Below, one piece after another: positions 9,042 through 18,330 of a DNA stretch of 64,000 nt. Location of the stretch: positions 3,816,501 through 3,880,500 of the forward strand of contig NZ_CP104007.1 of NCBI RefSeq assembly GCF_029201545.1, given 5' to 3'. Source of the DNA: Devosia sp. FJ2-5-3 (GTDB lineage: Bacteria > Pseudomonadota > Alphaproteobacteria > Rhizobiales > Devosiaceae). The translations under genes were made by a program, and so were the position numbers. Within the stretch, counting starts at the first letter, position 1; each line of letters begins with the position of its first letter. The notes beneath the pieces were generated by a model that made no database searches, was not told the DNA's origin, and saw only the letters and a list, made by a program, of their open reading frames with translations.

Positions 9042-9971
9042 ATGGCCCCTCTCAGGCTGATGATCACCGGCGCCAACGGTTTTGTCGGGCGCAAAGTGAC
9101 CGAGGCGGTGCGCGGGCATGAGGGGCTGGAACTCGTCGACTTCATCGACGACGCGACAGGAGCCTCGCCCGATATCGCCGAGGCTTCGGCGGTGGAGCGG
9201 GCGGTGCTTGCCGCAAATCCGGACCGGGTGCTGCATCTGGCGGCGATCGCGGCGCCCAGGCAGGCGCAGGCCGATGCGAGCCGCGCCTGGGCGGTCAATT
9301 TCTCCGGCACGCTCAATCTGGCGCAGGCGCTGATCAAGCACCGGCCCGATGCGCGGCTGGTCTGGTCGGGCAGCTCGGAAGCTTATGGCGCGAGCTTTAA
9401 TCGCGGGCCCCTGCCCCTCAGCGAAACATCGGCGCTCGAACCGGCCAATGTCTATGGCGCGACCAAGGCGGCGGCGGATATTGCGCTGGGACAATTGGGC
9501 CGCAGCGGCGCACTCGACACGGTCGTACTGCGCCCGTTCAACCATACCGGGGCGGGCCAGGCGGCCGATTATGTGGTTCCGGCCTTTGCGGCCCAGATCG
9601 CCGCCATCGAAAAGGGCGAGCAGGAGCCGGTTCTCAAGGTCGGCAATCTCGATGCGCTGCGCGATTTTCTCGATGTCGAGGATGTGGTGGCGCTTTACAT
9701 CGCCGCGCTGCTCGCCGAGGGTCCGGTCGGCGGCGAGGCCTATAATGTGTCGACCGGCCAGCCCGTGCGGATCGGGGACCTGCTGGAGGGCCTCCTCTCC
9801 GCGGCGCGGGTGAAGATCAGTGTCGAGACCGATCCGGCGCGCTATGCGCCCAATGCGGTTCCGGTGGCCTCGGGCAATCCCGACAAGGCGCGGGAACGCT
9901 TTGGCTGGGCGCCGAAAATCCCGATCCAAACCACGCTGAAATCAGTGCTCGAGGGATTGCGGGCGCTCTGA
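9042..9971 (+). CDS. rmd: GDP-6-deoxy-D-lyxo-4-hexulose reductase (GDP-D-rhamnose synthesis)
   Basis: 309 aa extended short-chain dehydrogenase. MITGANGFVGRKV is the NAD(P) loop, WSGSSEAYG supplies the catalytic Ser and YGATKAA the Tyr-Lys pair. VLRPFNHTGAGQAADYVVPAF and DFLDVEDVV match Rmd more than other epimerases. It would reduce the product of Gmd to GDP-D-rhamnose, a sugar donor for O-antigen and other glycans; the adjacent gmd supports this. GDP-fucose synthase or another 4-ketoreductase is the alternative, but the HTGAGQ motif favours Rmd. Confidence 0.85.
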   Translation: MAPLRLMITGANGFVGRKVTEAVRGHEGLELVDFIDDATGASPDIAEASAVERAVLAANPDRVLHLAAIAAPRQAQADASRAWAVNFSGTLNLAQALIKHRPDARLVWSGSSEAYGASFNRGPLPLSETSALEPANVYGATKAAADIALGQLGRSGALDTVVLRPFNHTGAGQAADYVVPAFAAQIAAIEKGEQEPVLKVGNLDALRDFLDVEDVVALYIAALLAEGPVGGEAYNVSTGQPVRIGDLLEGLLSAARVKISVETDPARYAPNAVPVASGNPDKARERFGWAPKIPIQTTLKSVLEGLRAL

Positions 9972-9985
9972 AGCGCCCGGGCCCA

Positions 9986-10381
9986 TCACGGCCTTTTTGC
10001 CACCAGATCGATTTCGACGAGAGCACCGACCGCGAGGGCGGTGACGCCGATCGTGGTGCGGGCGGGGAGTTTTCCCGGCGTGAAGAAGCTCGGCCAGATT
10101 GCGTTGAGACCGGCGTAGTCGCGCTCGAACTGCGTCAGATAGATGCGCGCCATGGTGACATGTTCGAAGCTGAGCCCGATGCCCTCGAGCACGATGGCCA
10201 AATTGGCCATGACGCGGCGTGTCTGCGCCTCGATGCCTTCGGGCAAGGGGGCGTCCGGCGCGGCGGGATCGGTGGGCATCTGGCCGGTGACAAAAACCCA
10301 GCCATCGGCCTCGACGGCATGGCTGAAGGGCGCGACGGGGCGCGGGCCGGAATTGACCAGATGATGGATCGGCAGGGTCAC
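9986..10381 (-). CDS. ridA: RidA family protein
   Basis: 131 aa, the usual RidA/YjgF length. Motifs: PFSHAVEADGWVFVTGQMPTDP, QTRRVMANLAIVLEGIGLSFEHVTMARIYLT, and the C-terminal LPARTTIGVTALAVGALVEIDLVA with the substrate-binding Arg (PARTTIGV). RidA hydrolyses reactive enamines and imines, for example 2-aminoacrylate released from serine. An L-serine dehydratase gene lies about 4 kb away, which is suggestive only. The motif positions fit an active member, but this family has several subgroups with other substrates. Convergent with rmd, with 14 bp between the stops. Confidence 0.9.
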   Translation of the reverse strand: MTLPIHHLVNSGPRPVAPFSHAVEADGWVFVTGQMPTDPAAPDAPLPEGIEAQTRRVMANLAIVLEGIGLSFEHVTMARIYLTQFERDYAGLNAIWPSFFTPGKLPARTTIGVTALAVGALVEIDLVAKRP

Positions 10382-10395
10382 GAGAGAAAAATCCT

Positions 10396-11445
10396 TCAGA
10401 AGCCGTAGCGGATCGCGTCCGCACCTTCGGCAAGATAATCGGCGAGGTCTTCCCAGCTGACCCGGGCGGTGGGCGCGCCATAGGCATAGGCCGACACCTC
10501 ATAGGGCTGGAACTGGATGACGAGGCCATAGGGATCGGACAGATCCCAGCGGGCGGGATCGGTCACCGGTTCGGCGATGTACTTGGTGTCGTCGAGCATG
10601 AGGTTGTCGCCGTGCTCGGCCTTGAGGGCGGCAATTGTCAGGCGCAGCAGGGCCTTCTCCCAGCCCTTGCCGGTGAACATGTCGCTGGCCTCCATCCAGC
10701 GTCCGGGGCCGCGCAGATAATGGAGATAGTCGCGCGTCCAATTGCCGTGGGCGGCGCCGTGGCCATACCAATAGGTGCTGGCTTCGAGCGTGATGCGGCC
10801 CGTGCCCACCACTTCCTTGACGAAGATGGAATTGGTGGAATCGCTGGTTTCATTGTCCTGGATGTCATCCTCGCCGCCCTGGGCGCCGAAGATATTGGCC
10901 ATTTTCACCGCGGCGTCATCGACCAGCGCATTGAATTTGGTGGCCGTGTCATCGTCGCCATCGATGCGGATTTTCGACAATTCGTGCTGGGCGACGGGAA
11001 ACGAGGAATCGGGCTCGGTGGCATTGGGATCGGGCAATGCGGCATAGCGGCTGAAGGGATAAAAGCGCAGCCCCTCGATCATGCGGCTCTGTTCGAGCAC
11101 GCGGGCGCGGCTGGTAAAAAGGCTGACGAGGCACGAGACACCGCGCTCGTCATAGCTGCCGGAAGTGAGGGGTTCGGCATCGCGCGTGCAGGCGCGGCGG
11201 GCATAGTCGAGCCAGGTGCGCTGGCCGGTGCGCATTGCGGAGGCGACGCTCTCGCTCAATCCGCCAATGGCGGTCTGGTAAGTCCGCGCCAGCCGCTCAT
11301 CGGCCGTGGACAGCTCGGGATTGTCGCAAATGGCGTGCTCGAATGGCGTCGACGCCTTGGCGCAATCGAAACTGGCGGCACGCGCGGGAGCGGTGGCGAC
11401 GAGCAGACCAAGTGCGGCGGCCAGAAAAACCAGGCGAGACAGCAT
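10396..11445 (-). CDS. secreted LprI-like / DUF3298-type protein
   Basis: 349 aa. The signal peptide MLSRLVFLAAALGLLVATA ends in APARA before ASFDC. Residues 25-110 form an LprI-like domain (SFDCAKASTPFEHAICDNPELSTADERLARTY, then WLDYARRAC), with paired cysteines as in lysozyme-inhibitor proteins. The C-terminal part (about 190-345; WYGHGAAHGNWTRDYLHYL, FTGKGWEKALLRLT, FQPYEVSAYAYGAP) resembles the DUF3298/RsiV lysozyme-binding domain. It is probably a periplasmic lysozyme-binding or envelope protein. Start 11445 is chosen over the ATG 15 bases upstream because that upstream ATG overlaps a perfect AGGAGG, seven bases before 11445. The function is inferred from domains. Confidence 0.72.
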   Translation of the reverse strand: MLSRLVFLAAALGLLVATAPARAASFDCAKASTPFEHAICDNPELSTADERLARTYQTAIGGLSESVASAMRTGQRTWLDYARRACTRDAEPLTSGSYDERGVSCLVSLFTSRARVLEQSRMIEGLRFYPFSRYAALPDPNATEPDSSFPVAQHELSKIRIDGDDDTATKFNALVDDAAVKMANIFGAQGGEDDIQDNETSDSTNSIFVKEVVGTGRITLEASTYWYGHGAAHGNWTRDYLHYLRGPGRWMEASDMFTGKGWEKALLRLTIAALKAEHGDNLMLDDTKYIAEPVTDPARWDLSDPYGLVIQFQPYEVSAYAYGAPTARVSWEDLADYLAEGADAIRYGF

Positions 11446-11510
11446 GAAAAGCCTCCTCATTGAGCAACAGCGCGATTTGGGAAGAGTGCAGCGTCCCCGT
11501 CAAGGGGGGA

Positions 11511-13271
11511 TTACGCGACGTGCTTGCCGGGACGCGACATATCGCGATCGAAGATGACGACGCGGCCGCGCCCCGATTGCTTGGCCGAATAGAGCGCCGC
11601 ATCGGCCATGGCCGCGGCCATGTCGAGCTTGTCGCCGCTATCGGCGAGGCAGGCGCCAACGCTGACCGACACCGAGAGTTCGCCGGGCTCGGGCAGCACG
11701 ATGGCTTTGTCGCGAATGGCCGACATGATGGATTTGGTGACGCTGCGCAGGCTGGATGGCGTGCAGCGGGGCAGGAAGATGATGAATTCGTCGCCGCCCC
11801 AGCGGGCACAGGCGGCGTCGGCACCCGACGCGGCCTGGAGGCGGCCGGCAATGTCGAGAATGACGGCATCGCCCGCGGCGTGGCCATGGCTGTCATTGAT
11901 CTGCTTGAAGCGGTCGATATCGACCAGCACCACGCCGAATGCGCCGGTGCCGGAGGAGCGGGCATGGGCGGAGGCGAGGCCGCGGCGGTTGAGCAGGCCG
12001 GTCAGCCCGTCCTTGAACGCAAGGCGTTCGAGCTCGATCGTGCGCTCCTGCACCCGTGTTTCGAGCTGACGGGTATTGTCATCGACGCTGGCGGCCATTT
12101 CGGTGAGCGCGGCCGACAGGCGCCCGATCTCATCCTGGCGGCCGACGCCCATGGCCAGCGCCGGACCATAATCGCCCTTGCGGGCGTGGCGGACCACGTC
12201 CTCGAGCCGCGCCAGCCGATCCAGCACCTGACGCTTGAACACCAGCACGAAGATGATCGCCACGAGCCCCATCATGGCGGCGAGCAGCACCCCGATTGGC
12301 GCGAACAAACGCCGATCGATAATGGTGTCCACATCCATGAAGGTGACGTTGTACCAGCCGAGCTTGTCGAGATAGCCGACGCCGACCAGGGTCTCCTTGC
12401 CATCGAGGGTGATGAAGGCGCTGTCGGCCAGGATGTCGCCTTCGGTGACGTCCTTCATCAGCCTCTGGAGGGTCTCCGTGTCGCCTTCGCCCGACACCAG
12501 CGAGAACAGGCTGCGCTTGCTGTCGAGGCCATCTTCGAAATTGGCAAGGCTGACCAGATGTTGGTCGCGATGGGCCTGGATGAGGCCATGGCGATCCACG
12601 AACATGGAGGTGACGCCCTTTTGCGGGACATTGACCACTTCCTGGATGAAGGATGTGAGGTCGATGCCAGTGCCGAGCACGCCGAGGACGCGCCTTCCCT
12701 CGCGGATGACGCAGTTCATCCAGACCTTGGTAACGCGCAGATTGGCGTCGTTGTTGACGTTGAGGTGGCAGCCTTCGCCGAGCGCCAGCGTCGAATAATA
12801 CCAGGCATCGTCATGTTTGGCGGGGTCGAGCGTGTAGCGATACTGGTCGCCGGCATAGGCGTTGGACGCGTCGTTGAAATAGTAATTTCCCGATGCGCCG
12901 ACGACGAAGAAATAGGATCTGTCGGCAAAATAGCGCCGGTAATGCTCGAGCTCGCCTATGCCGCGGCGGCGCAGGAGCGGATCGGTTTCGTCATGGGCCC
13001 AGTCGCGAATAGCCTGGCTGCCGGAAAGGGTTTCGGCCAGCGAGACTTCGCGGATGAGCGCGCCGAGGCCCCGGTGGCGGTCGTAGAGAACCTGCTTTTC
13101 GGCGAACAGGGTGCCGAGCTGGACGACGGTAGAATTGACGAGGAAATGGAAGGCGAAGAAGGCCGGGATCGCCACGGCGGCGAAACCCAGCACCACGAGC
13201 AAAAGCACCCGTGGACGCAGGCTTTCCGCGATTTTGCGGCGCTGTGTGATAATTGCATTGACCCCCATCAT
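11511..13271 (-). CDS. membrane sensor diguanylate cyclase (Cache-HAMP-GGDEF)
   Basis: 586 aa. A membrane helix (about 20-42) is followed by a periplasmic Cache-type sensor (about 45-300; FFVVGASGNYYFND, DAWYYSTLALGEGCHLNV, VLGTGIDLTSFI), a second helix (about 305-328, PIGVLLAAMMGLVAIIFVLVF), a HAMP-like linker and a GGDEF domain (about 415-580). DGLTGLLNRRGL, DIDRFKQINDSHGHAAGD and ARWGGDEFIIF are intact, so it should make cyclic di-GMP from GTP. The inhibitory-site Arg of RxxD is replaced (SGAD). Start 13271 (tandem ATG) is preferred over an upstream TTG. The ligand is unknown. Confidence 0.88.
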   Translation of the reverse strand: MMGVNAIITQRRKIAESLRPRVLLLVVLGFAAVAIPAFFAFHFLVNSTVVQLGTLFAEKQVLYDRHRGLGALIREVSLAETLSGSQAIRDWAHDETDPLLRRRGIGELEHYRRYFADRSYFFVVGASGNYYFNDASNAYAGDQYRYTLDPAKHDDAWYYSTLALGEGCHLNVNNDANLRVTKVWMNCVIREGRRVLGVLGTGIDLTSFIQEVVNVPQKGVTSMFVDRHGLIQAHRDQHLVSLANFEDGLDSKRSLFSLVSGEGDTETLQRLMKDVTEGDILADSAFITLDGKETLVGVGYLDKLGWYNVTFMDVDTIIDRRLFAPIGVLLAAMMGLVAIIFVLVFKRQVLDRLARLEDVVRHARKGDYGPALAMGVGRQDEIGRLSAALTEMAASVDDNTRQLETRVQERTIELERLAFKDGLTGLLNRRGLASAHARSSGTGAFGVVLVDIDRFKQINDSHGHAAGDAVILDIAGRLQAASGADAACARWGGDEFIIFLPRCTPSSLRSVTKSIMSAIRDKAIVLPEPGELSVSVSVGACLADSGDKLDMAAAMADAALYSAKQSGRGRVVIFDRDMSRPGKHVA

Positions 13272-13363
13272 GGCCGGACCTTGGCCCCGCCAACGCGGCC
13301 ATTCTGGAGGGGCCAAGCTGTAGACTTCGTTAAAACCGAGCCGGATTCCACAGGCCTCCGAAT

Positions 13364-13963
13364 TTATCCGGCCAGAAAATCACGGCTGGCCAGCAGCTCT
13401 TCATTGCGCAATTCATGTCCGCCCTCGTGCCAGAAAAGCTGTGTTTCGGCGCCATTGACGGAGAAATAATCGGCCAGCGCCTGGGTCGCGCCCGCCGGGG
13501 CGATGGGGTCGCGGCGGCCGGCGGTGATCAACACCTTCCGGCCGGCGAAAACGGCCGCTTGCGGCGCAAAGGGAATGAGCGGATGCATGAGCACGCTGGC
13601 GTCGAACAGGTCGGGCCGGGCAAACTGCACCGCGGCGAGGATATTGGCGCCGTTGGAATAGCCGAGGCCGAGCACACGGGAAGGATTTCGCGCTGCGATC
13701 TGGGCCGCGATGAAGCCGGTCATGGCCTCGGTGCGTCGGGCGAGATCGTCCATGTCATAGACGCCCTCGGCGGCGCGGCGGAAATAGCGCAGGGCTCCGT
13801 TCTCGCTGACATCGCCGCGCGGGGCGATGCGGGCGGCGCCGGGGACCAATTGAGCGGCCAGATCGAAGAACTGATGCTCGTCCCCGCCCGTGCCATGGAA
13901 AAGGAAGATCAGCGGGGCATTGGGGGCAGCGCCATCGGCCACGGCAAACTGGTAATCGGACAT
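13364..13963 (-). CDS. phospholipase/carboxylesterase family hydrolase
   Basis: 199 aa, a small alpha/beta hydrolase of the carboxylesterase 2 (YpfH/EstB) type. IFLFHGTGGDEHQF is the oxyanion-side loop, GLGYSNGANI holds the nucleophile Ser (GYSNG), ITAGRRDPIAP the Asp and WHEGGHELR the His, so the triad is complete. Start 13963 has GGAG nine bases upstream; the frame runs further without an RBS. Such enzymes hydrolyse short-chain esters or act as acyl-protein or glutathione thioesterases. The substrate is unknown. Divergent from sdaA. Confidence 0.82.
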   Translation of the reverse strand: MSDYQFAVADGAAPNAPLIFLFHGTGGDEHQFFDLAAQLVPGAARIAPRGDVSENGALRYFRRAAEGVYDMDDLARRTEAMTGFIAAQIAARNPSRVLGLGYSNGANILAAVQFARPDLFDASVLMHPLIPFAPQAAVFAGRKVLITAGRRDPIAPAGATQALADYFSVNGAETQLFWHEGGHELRNEELLASRDFLAG

Positions 13964-14111
13964 TTTTCTCGTCTCCTGCGTTACCCCTGAATATCGGTCG
14001 GAAGGGGGAGGCGGCAATCGCCCGATCTCGCCACGCTCTGTCGCCTTTTTCGAAACAATCAACCCGGCGTGGATAAGATTGCTCGCAAAGGGCTTTGGGT
14101 TATGATGGATC

Positions 14112-15506
14112 ATGTTCTTATCAGTCTTTGACGTCTTCAAGATCGGCATCGGGCCATCGAGTTCTCACACAATGGGGCCGATGTCGGCGGCCAGACGGTT
14201 TCTCGATGAACTCAAGGACGGCAATTGGCCCCGGGCGCGCCAGGCGGTTCCGGCGGCGCTGACGGCCAGTCTCCACGGCTCGCTGGCCTATACCGGCATC
14301 GGGCATGGCAGCGACCGGGCGGTCATCCTTGGCCTCTGTGGCCACGACCCGCGCAGTATCGACCCCGACGCCATGGACGCCATTGTGGAGGGCGTGCGGG
14401 CCAGCGGCACCGTCATCCCGGAGGGCCATCCGACCTATCGGTTCCGCCCGGCCGTGGATCTCGTGCTCGACACAAGGACGCCCCTGCCCGGCCATCCCAA
14501 TGGCATGCAGTTCTGTGCCTATGACACGGACGGGCAAGTGCTGCTGCGGCGGGTGTATTTTTCCATTGGGGGCGGCTTTGTGGTCAGCGCCGAGGAGCTG
14601 GCGGCGCTCAAGGACACGCCCGAAGCGCGACCGGACGTGCCCTGGCCCTTCGCCAATGCCGCCGAAATGCTCGACATGGCCAAGCGCTCTGGCCTTTCCA
14701 TCGCGGCGATGAAGCGGGCCAATGAGGAAGTACGGATGAGCCGGGCACGGGTCGATGCCGGGCTCGACGAGATCTGGTCGGTCATGTCGGGCTGCATTGC
14801 CCGCGGCATCGCCCAGGACGGGCAATTGCCGGGCGGGCTGAAGGTGCGCCGCCGCGCCAAGGGGATTTTCGTCCAGCTCGAGGAGAAGTGGCAGCGCAAC
14901 GAAATCGACCCGCTGATGGCCAATGACTGGCTGAGCCTCTTCGCCATGGCCGTCAATGAGGAGAACGCGGCCGGCGGGCGCGTAGTGACGGCGCCAACCA
15001 ATGGCGCGGCCGGGGTCATTCCGGCGGTGCTGAGCTATGCGCAGAAATTTCACGCCGGAGCCGGGCGCGCCAGCGTGCACGAGTTTTTGCTGACCGCCGC
15101 GGCCATTGGCGGGATCATCAAGCACAATGCTTCGATCTCGGGGGCGGAAGTGGGCTGCCAGGGCGAGGTTGGCTCGGCCTCGGCCATGGCGGCGGCCGGG
15201 CTCTGCGCGCTCCTTGGGGGCACGCCCGCGCAGGTGGAGAACGCGGCGGAGATCGCGCTCGAGCATCACCTCGGCATGACCTGCGATCCCGTGGGCGGGT
15301 TGGTGCAGATCCCCTGCATCGAGCGCAACGCCTTTGGTGCGGTCAAGGCAGTGACCGCCGCCTCGCTGGCGCTCAAGGGCGACGGCATCCACGCCGTGCC
15401 GCTCGATGTGTGCGTCGAAACCATGCGCCAGACCGGCCGCGACATGAGTGAGAAATACAAGGAAACCAGCCAGGCCGGTTTGGCGGTCAATGTCGTGGCG
15501 TGCTGA
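14112..15506 (+). CDS. sdaA: L-serine ammonia-lyase (iron-sulfur)
   Basis: 464 aa, the length of single-chain SdaA/SdaB. It deaminates L-serine to pyruvate. The N-terminal beta domain starts SVFDVFKIGIGPSSSHTMGPM, the family signature. The catalytic alpha domain has TAPTNGAAGVIPAVL, NASISGAEVGCQGEVGSASAMAA and MTCDPVGGLVQIPCIERNA, with the cysteines (GCQGE, TCDP, IPCIE) expected to hold the oxygen-labile [4Fe-4S] cluster. No key residue appears lost. It stands alone between a divergent esterase and a repeat element. Confidence 0.95.
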   Translation: MFLSVFDVFKIGIGPSSSHTMGPMSAARRFLDELKDGNWPRARQAVPAALTASLHGSLAYTGIGHGSDRAVILGLCGHDPRSIDPDAMDAIVEGVRASGTVIPEGHPTYRFRPAVDLVLDTRTPLPGHPNGMQFCAYDTDGQVLLRRVYFSIGGGFVVSAEELAALKDTPEARPDVPWPFANAAEMLDMAKRSGLSIAAMKRANEEVRMSRARVDAGLDEIWSVMSGCIARGIAQDGQLPGGLKVRRRAKGIFVQLEEKWQRNEIDPLMANDWLSLFAMAVNEENAAGGRVVTAPTNGAAGVIPAVLSYAQKFHAGAGRASVHEFLLTAAAIGGIIKHNASISGAEVGCQGEVGSASAMAAAGLCALLGGTPAQVENAAEIALEHHLGMTCDPVGGLVQIPCIERNAFGAVKAVTAASLALKGDGIHAVPLDVCVETMRQTGRDMSEKYKETSQAGLAVNVVAC

Positions 15507-15525
15507 GGGTTTTGGTTTGGGGAGC

Positions 15526-15637
15526 GACCCCCACCTAGCCTCCCCCTGGTAGGGGGAGGGACGCATCGGGTTTGCGGAGATTTCTGTGAGCCACCGGCCA
15601 GCTCCTCCCCCTGTCAGGGGGAGGTTGGGTGGGGGTC
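15526..15637. repeat. bipartite hairpin repeat, GACCCCCACC family (copy 1)
   Basis: About 112 bp with terminal inverted arms (GACCCCCACCTAGCC-like at the left, GGTTGGGTGGGGGTC at the right) and two inner hairpins (CCTCCCCCTGGTAGGGGGAGG and CTCCTCCCCCTGTCAGGGGGA-like). The inner, non-palindromic core reads GGGACGCATCGGGTTTGCGG, and its reverse complement is recognisable in the copy at 18331-18443. The same symbols at 35047-35175 and 50905-51004 are more distant relatives. Confidence 0.75.
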
Positions 15638-15665
15638 ACTGACCTCAGTTCCCAAAAACAAAAAC

Positions 15666-17087
15666 TCAGCTGCGGCCGAATTCGTCTTCGATGCGGATGA
15701 TGTCGTCTTCGCCGAGATAGGAGCCGGTCTGGACTTCGATCAGTTCCAGTTCGATCTTGCCCGGATTGGCGAGGCGATGGGTGCAGCCGAGCGGCAGGTA
15801 GATGGACTGGTTTTCCGTCAGCATGGTCACCTTGTCGTCGACCGTAACCTCGGCGGTGCCGCGCACCACGACCCAGTGCTCGGAGCGGTGGTGATGCTTT
15901 TGCAGGCTGAGCTTCTTGCCCGGCTTGACGAAGAGCTTCTTTACCTGGAAACGCTCGCCCATTAGAATGGACGAATAGCCGCCCCAGGGCCGGTAGGAGG
16001 TTTTGTGGGTCTCGGTCAGCGCGCGGGTGGCGCTGTCGGCCCGCAGCTGCTTGGCCAGTGCGCCGACATTCTGTGCCTGGCTGAGGCGGCCGACAAAAAT
16101 GGCATCCTCGGTGGCGATGACGGCCACATCATCGAGACCATCGACCACCACATGGGCATGATCGGAGACGACCAGCGAATTGGTGGAGTTGGAGACGAGC
16201 GCCGGGCCAGTGATAGCATTGCCCTGTGCGTCGCGTTCCTGGCCCTTCCATACGGCATCCCAGGCACCCAGATCGGACCAGTCAAAGCTGACCGGCAGCA
16301 CGGCGGCCCGGGCGGTATGCTCGAAAATGGCGAAATCGACCGAGATATTGGGCGAGGCGGCGAAGGCGGTTTCCTCGAGGCGGATGAAATCGAGGTCGCG
16401 ATGGGCGCCGCCGACAGCATCGCGCGAGGCGGCGAAAACCTCGGGCGCCAGCTTTTCGCATTCCTCGAGGAATTTTCTGGCAGGCAGCATGAACATGCCC
16501 GAATTCCAGGCAAAGCCGCCCTTGGCCAGCATGTCCTCGGCGCGCTCGCGATTGGGCTTTTCGACAAAGGCGGCGACCTTGTGGGCGCCATGGCCGATGG
16601 CCTCGCCGATGGCGATATAGCCATAGCCGGTTTCCGGGCGATCAGGGGTGATGCCGAACGTAACGAGGTTTCCGTCGCGCGCGGCAGCGGCAGCGGCATC
16701 GACGGCAGCGAAATAGTCGGCGCTGGCGTCGATCATGTGATCGGAGGCGAGCACATGGAGCACGGCGTTTTCATCGCTGGCGACGGCAAGGTGGGCGGCG
16801 GCGGCGATGGCCGCGGCGGTATTGCGCGCCACCGGCTCAAGCAGGATCGCGCCGAGTTCGAGGCCGACGGACAGGGCCTGCTCGGCCACGAGGAAGCGAT
16901 ATTCGGCATTGGTGATGACGATGGCCGGGCTGTAGCGGCCAGCATCCCCAACCCGATCCAGACTGCGCTGGAAGAGACTGTCGCCCCCGATGAGGTCGAT
17001 GAACTGCTTGGGCCGCGCGGAACGCGATTTCGGCCACAGGCGGGTTCCCTGACCCCCAGCGAGAATGACAGGAACGATGGATGACAC
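15666..17087 (-). CDS. manC: mannose-1-phosphate guanylyltransferase / mannose-6-phosphate isomerase
   Basis: 473 aa, the length of bifunctional ManC/AlgA/CpsB. Residues 1-290 are the nucleotidyltransferase: ILAGGQGTRLWPKSRSARPKQF (GTP and Mg site), VLASDHMI, FVEKPNRERAEDML. Residues 340-465 are the cupin isomerase: RPWGGYSSI, KLSLQKHHHRSEHWVVVRG, YLPLGCTHRLANPG. It supplies GDP-mannose, the substrate of Gmd nearby. The GTG start (VSSIVPVILAGG) has AAGGA seven bases upstream; an upstream in-frame TTG lacks an RBS. Divergent from the GT4 gene. Confidence 0.95.
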   Translation of the reverse strand: MSSIVPVILAGGQGTRLWPKSRSARPKQFIDLIGGDSLFQRSLDRVGDAGRYSPAIVITNAEYRFLVAEQALSVGLELGAILLEPVARNTAAAIAAAAHLAVASDENAVLHVLASDHMIDASADYFAAVDAAAAAARDGNLVTFGITPDRPETGYGYIAIGEAIGHGAHKVAAFVEKPNRERAEDMLAKGGFAWNSGMFMLPARKFLEECEKLAPEVFAASRDAVGGAHRDLDFIRLEETAFAASPNISVDFAIFEHTARAAVLPVSFDWSDLGAWDAVWKGQERDAQGNAITGPALVSNSTNSLVVSDHAHVVVDGLDDVAVIATEDAIFVGRLSQAQNVGALAKQLRADSATRALTETHKTSYRPWGGYSSILMGERFQVKKLFVKPGKKLSLQKHHHRSEHWVVVRGTAEVTVDDKVTMLTENQSIYLPLGCTHRLANPGKIELELIEVQTGSYLGEDDIIRIEDEFGRS

Positions 17088-17234
17088 GAGCTTGTCCTTG
17101 CACTGCTTGGCGATATTGAGCAAAGCACATAACGCAGGCCGGTGCGCATTGCCACCTTTCTGGCTCCATCAGCACGAGGCGAGGGGCGGAAAAATTGCCG
17201 CGTCGGCCGGACCAGATGACCCAAGGAGAGTGTT

Positions 17235-18329
17235 TTGCGGGTTTTGCACGTCTACAAGACCTATCTGCCGGACGACTTTACCGGCGTGCCACGCGTCATC
17301 CATGCGTTGGTCGAGGGCATGGCGCAGCATGGGGTGCAAAGCCATGTGCTGGCCCTGAGTAAGACCCATGGCGGCACCGAGCGGACCGTAGACAACCACA
17401 GGGTTCACCTCGCAAAACAGGACATCAATATCGCCTCGGCGGGGCTGTCGCTTTCGGGGTTCGGTCTCTTCCGTCGGCTGGCGCGGGACGCCGATATCGT
17501 CAACTACCACTTTCCCTGGCCGATGGCCGATCTGCTCCATCTTCTCGGCCGGCCGAAGGCGCCCAGCGTCGTCACCTATCATTCCGACATCGTGCGGCAG
17601 AAAAACCTGCTCAAGCTTTATGCGCCGGTGCAGAATCTCTTTCTCTCCCAGGTCGACGCCATCGTCGCCACCTCGCCCAATTATGTACGCACCAGCGCCG
17701 TGCTGGCGAATTTTCCGGACAAGACCAGCGTCGTTCCCATCGGCATTCCCGATGTGACGCCGCCGGCGGCAGCACTCGTCGAGAGCTGGCGGGACAAGGT
17801 GGGAGAGGGCTTTTTCCTCTTCGTCGGCGCGCTGCGCTATTATAAGGGCCTGCAATTCCTGATGGCGGCGGCGCGGGAAACGGGCCTGCCCGTGGTGGTT
17901 GCCGGCGGCGGGGATACGACGGAATGGGCGGAAATGGGCGGGCCGAGCGTCCGCTTTGTCGGGCCGGTGTCGGACGACGACAAAATCGCCCTGCTCGAGC
18001 TTTGCCGCGCCTTCGTCTTTCCCTCCCATATTCGCTCGGAAGCTTTTGGGGTGGCGCTGGCAGAGGCGGCGCGCGCCGGCCGGGCGATGATCTCCTGCGA
18101 GATCGGCACCGGCACGAGTTTTGTGAACCTCGGCGGCGAGACCGGGCTGGTCGTGCCACCGGAAGATGTGCCTGCGCTCGGGGCGGCAATGCGGACGCTG
18201 GCGGCGGCTCCGGATCAGGCAGCAGATTATGGTCTTCGCGCTCGGGCACGGTATGAAAACATGTTCCGGGCGGAGGCGATGGCCGGGGCGTATCTGGAGC
18301 TTTACCGGCAGCTCATAGCGGGGCGGTAG
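17235..18329 (+). CDS. GT4-family glycosyltransferase
   Basis: 364 aa GT-B fold. The N-terminal domain starts VLHVYKTYLPDDFTGVPRVIHAL and contains VNYHFPWPMADLL and VTYHSDIVRQKNLLKLYAP. The C-terminal domain has FLFVGALRYYKGLQFLM, then SEAFGVALAEAARAGRAMISCEIGTGTSFVN (the EX7E-type catalytic region) and GLVVPPEDV. This pattern resembles mannosyl- or rhamnosyltransferases of O-antigen clusters. The start is TTG, accepted because AAGGAG lies six bases upstream. Divergent from manC, whose GDP-mannose may be its donor or donor precursor. Exact sugar and linkage are unknown. Confidence 0.82.
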   Translation: MRVLHVYKTYLPDDFTGVPRVIHALVEGMAQHGVQSHVLALSKTHGGTERTVDNHRVHLAKQDINIASAGLSLSGFGLFRRLARDADIVNYHFPWPMADLLHLLGRPKAPSVVTYHSDIVRQKNLLKLYAPVQNLFLSQVDAIVATSPNYVRTSAVLANFPDKTSVVPIGIPDVTPPAAALVESWRDKVGEGFFLFVGALRYYKGLQFLMAAARETGLPVVVAGGGDTTEWAEMGGPSVRFVGPVSDDDKIALLELCRAFVFPSHIRSEAFGVALAEAARAGRAMISCEIGTGTSFVNLGGETGLVVPPEDVPALGAAMRTLAAAPDQAADYGLRARARYENMFRAEAMAGAYLELYRQLIAGR

Positions 18330-18330
18330 T

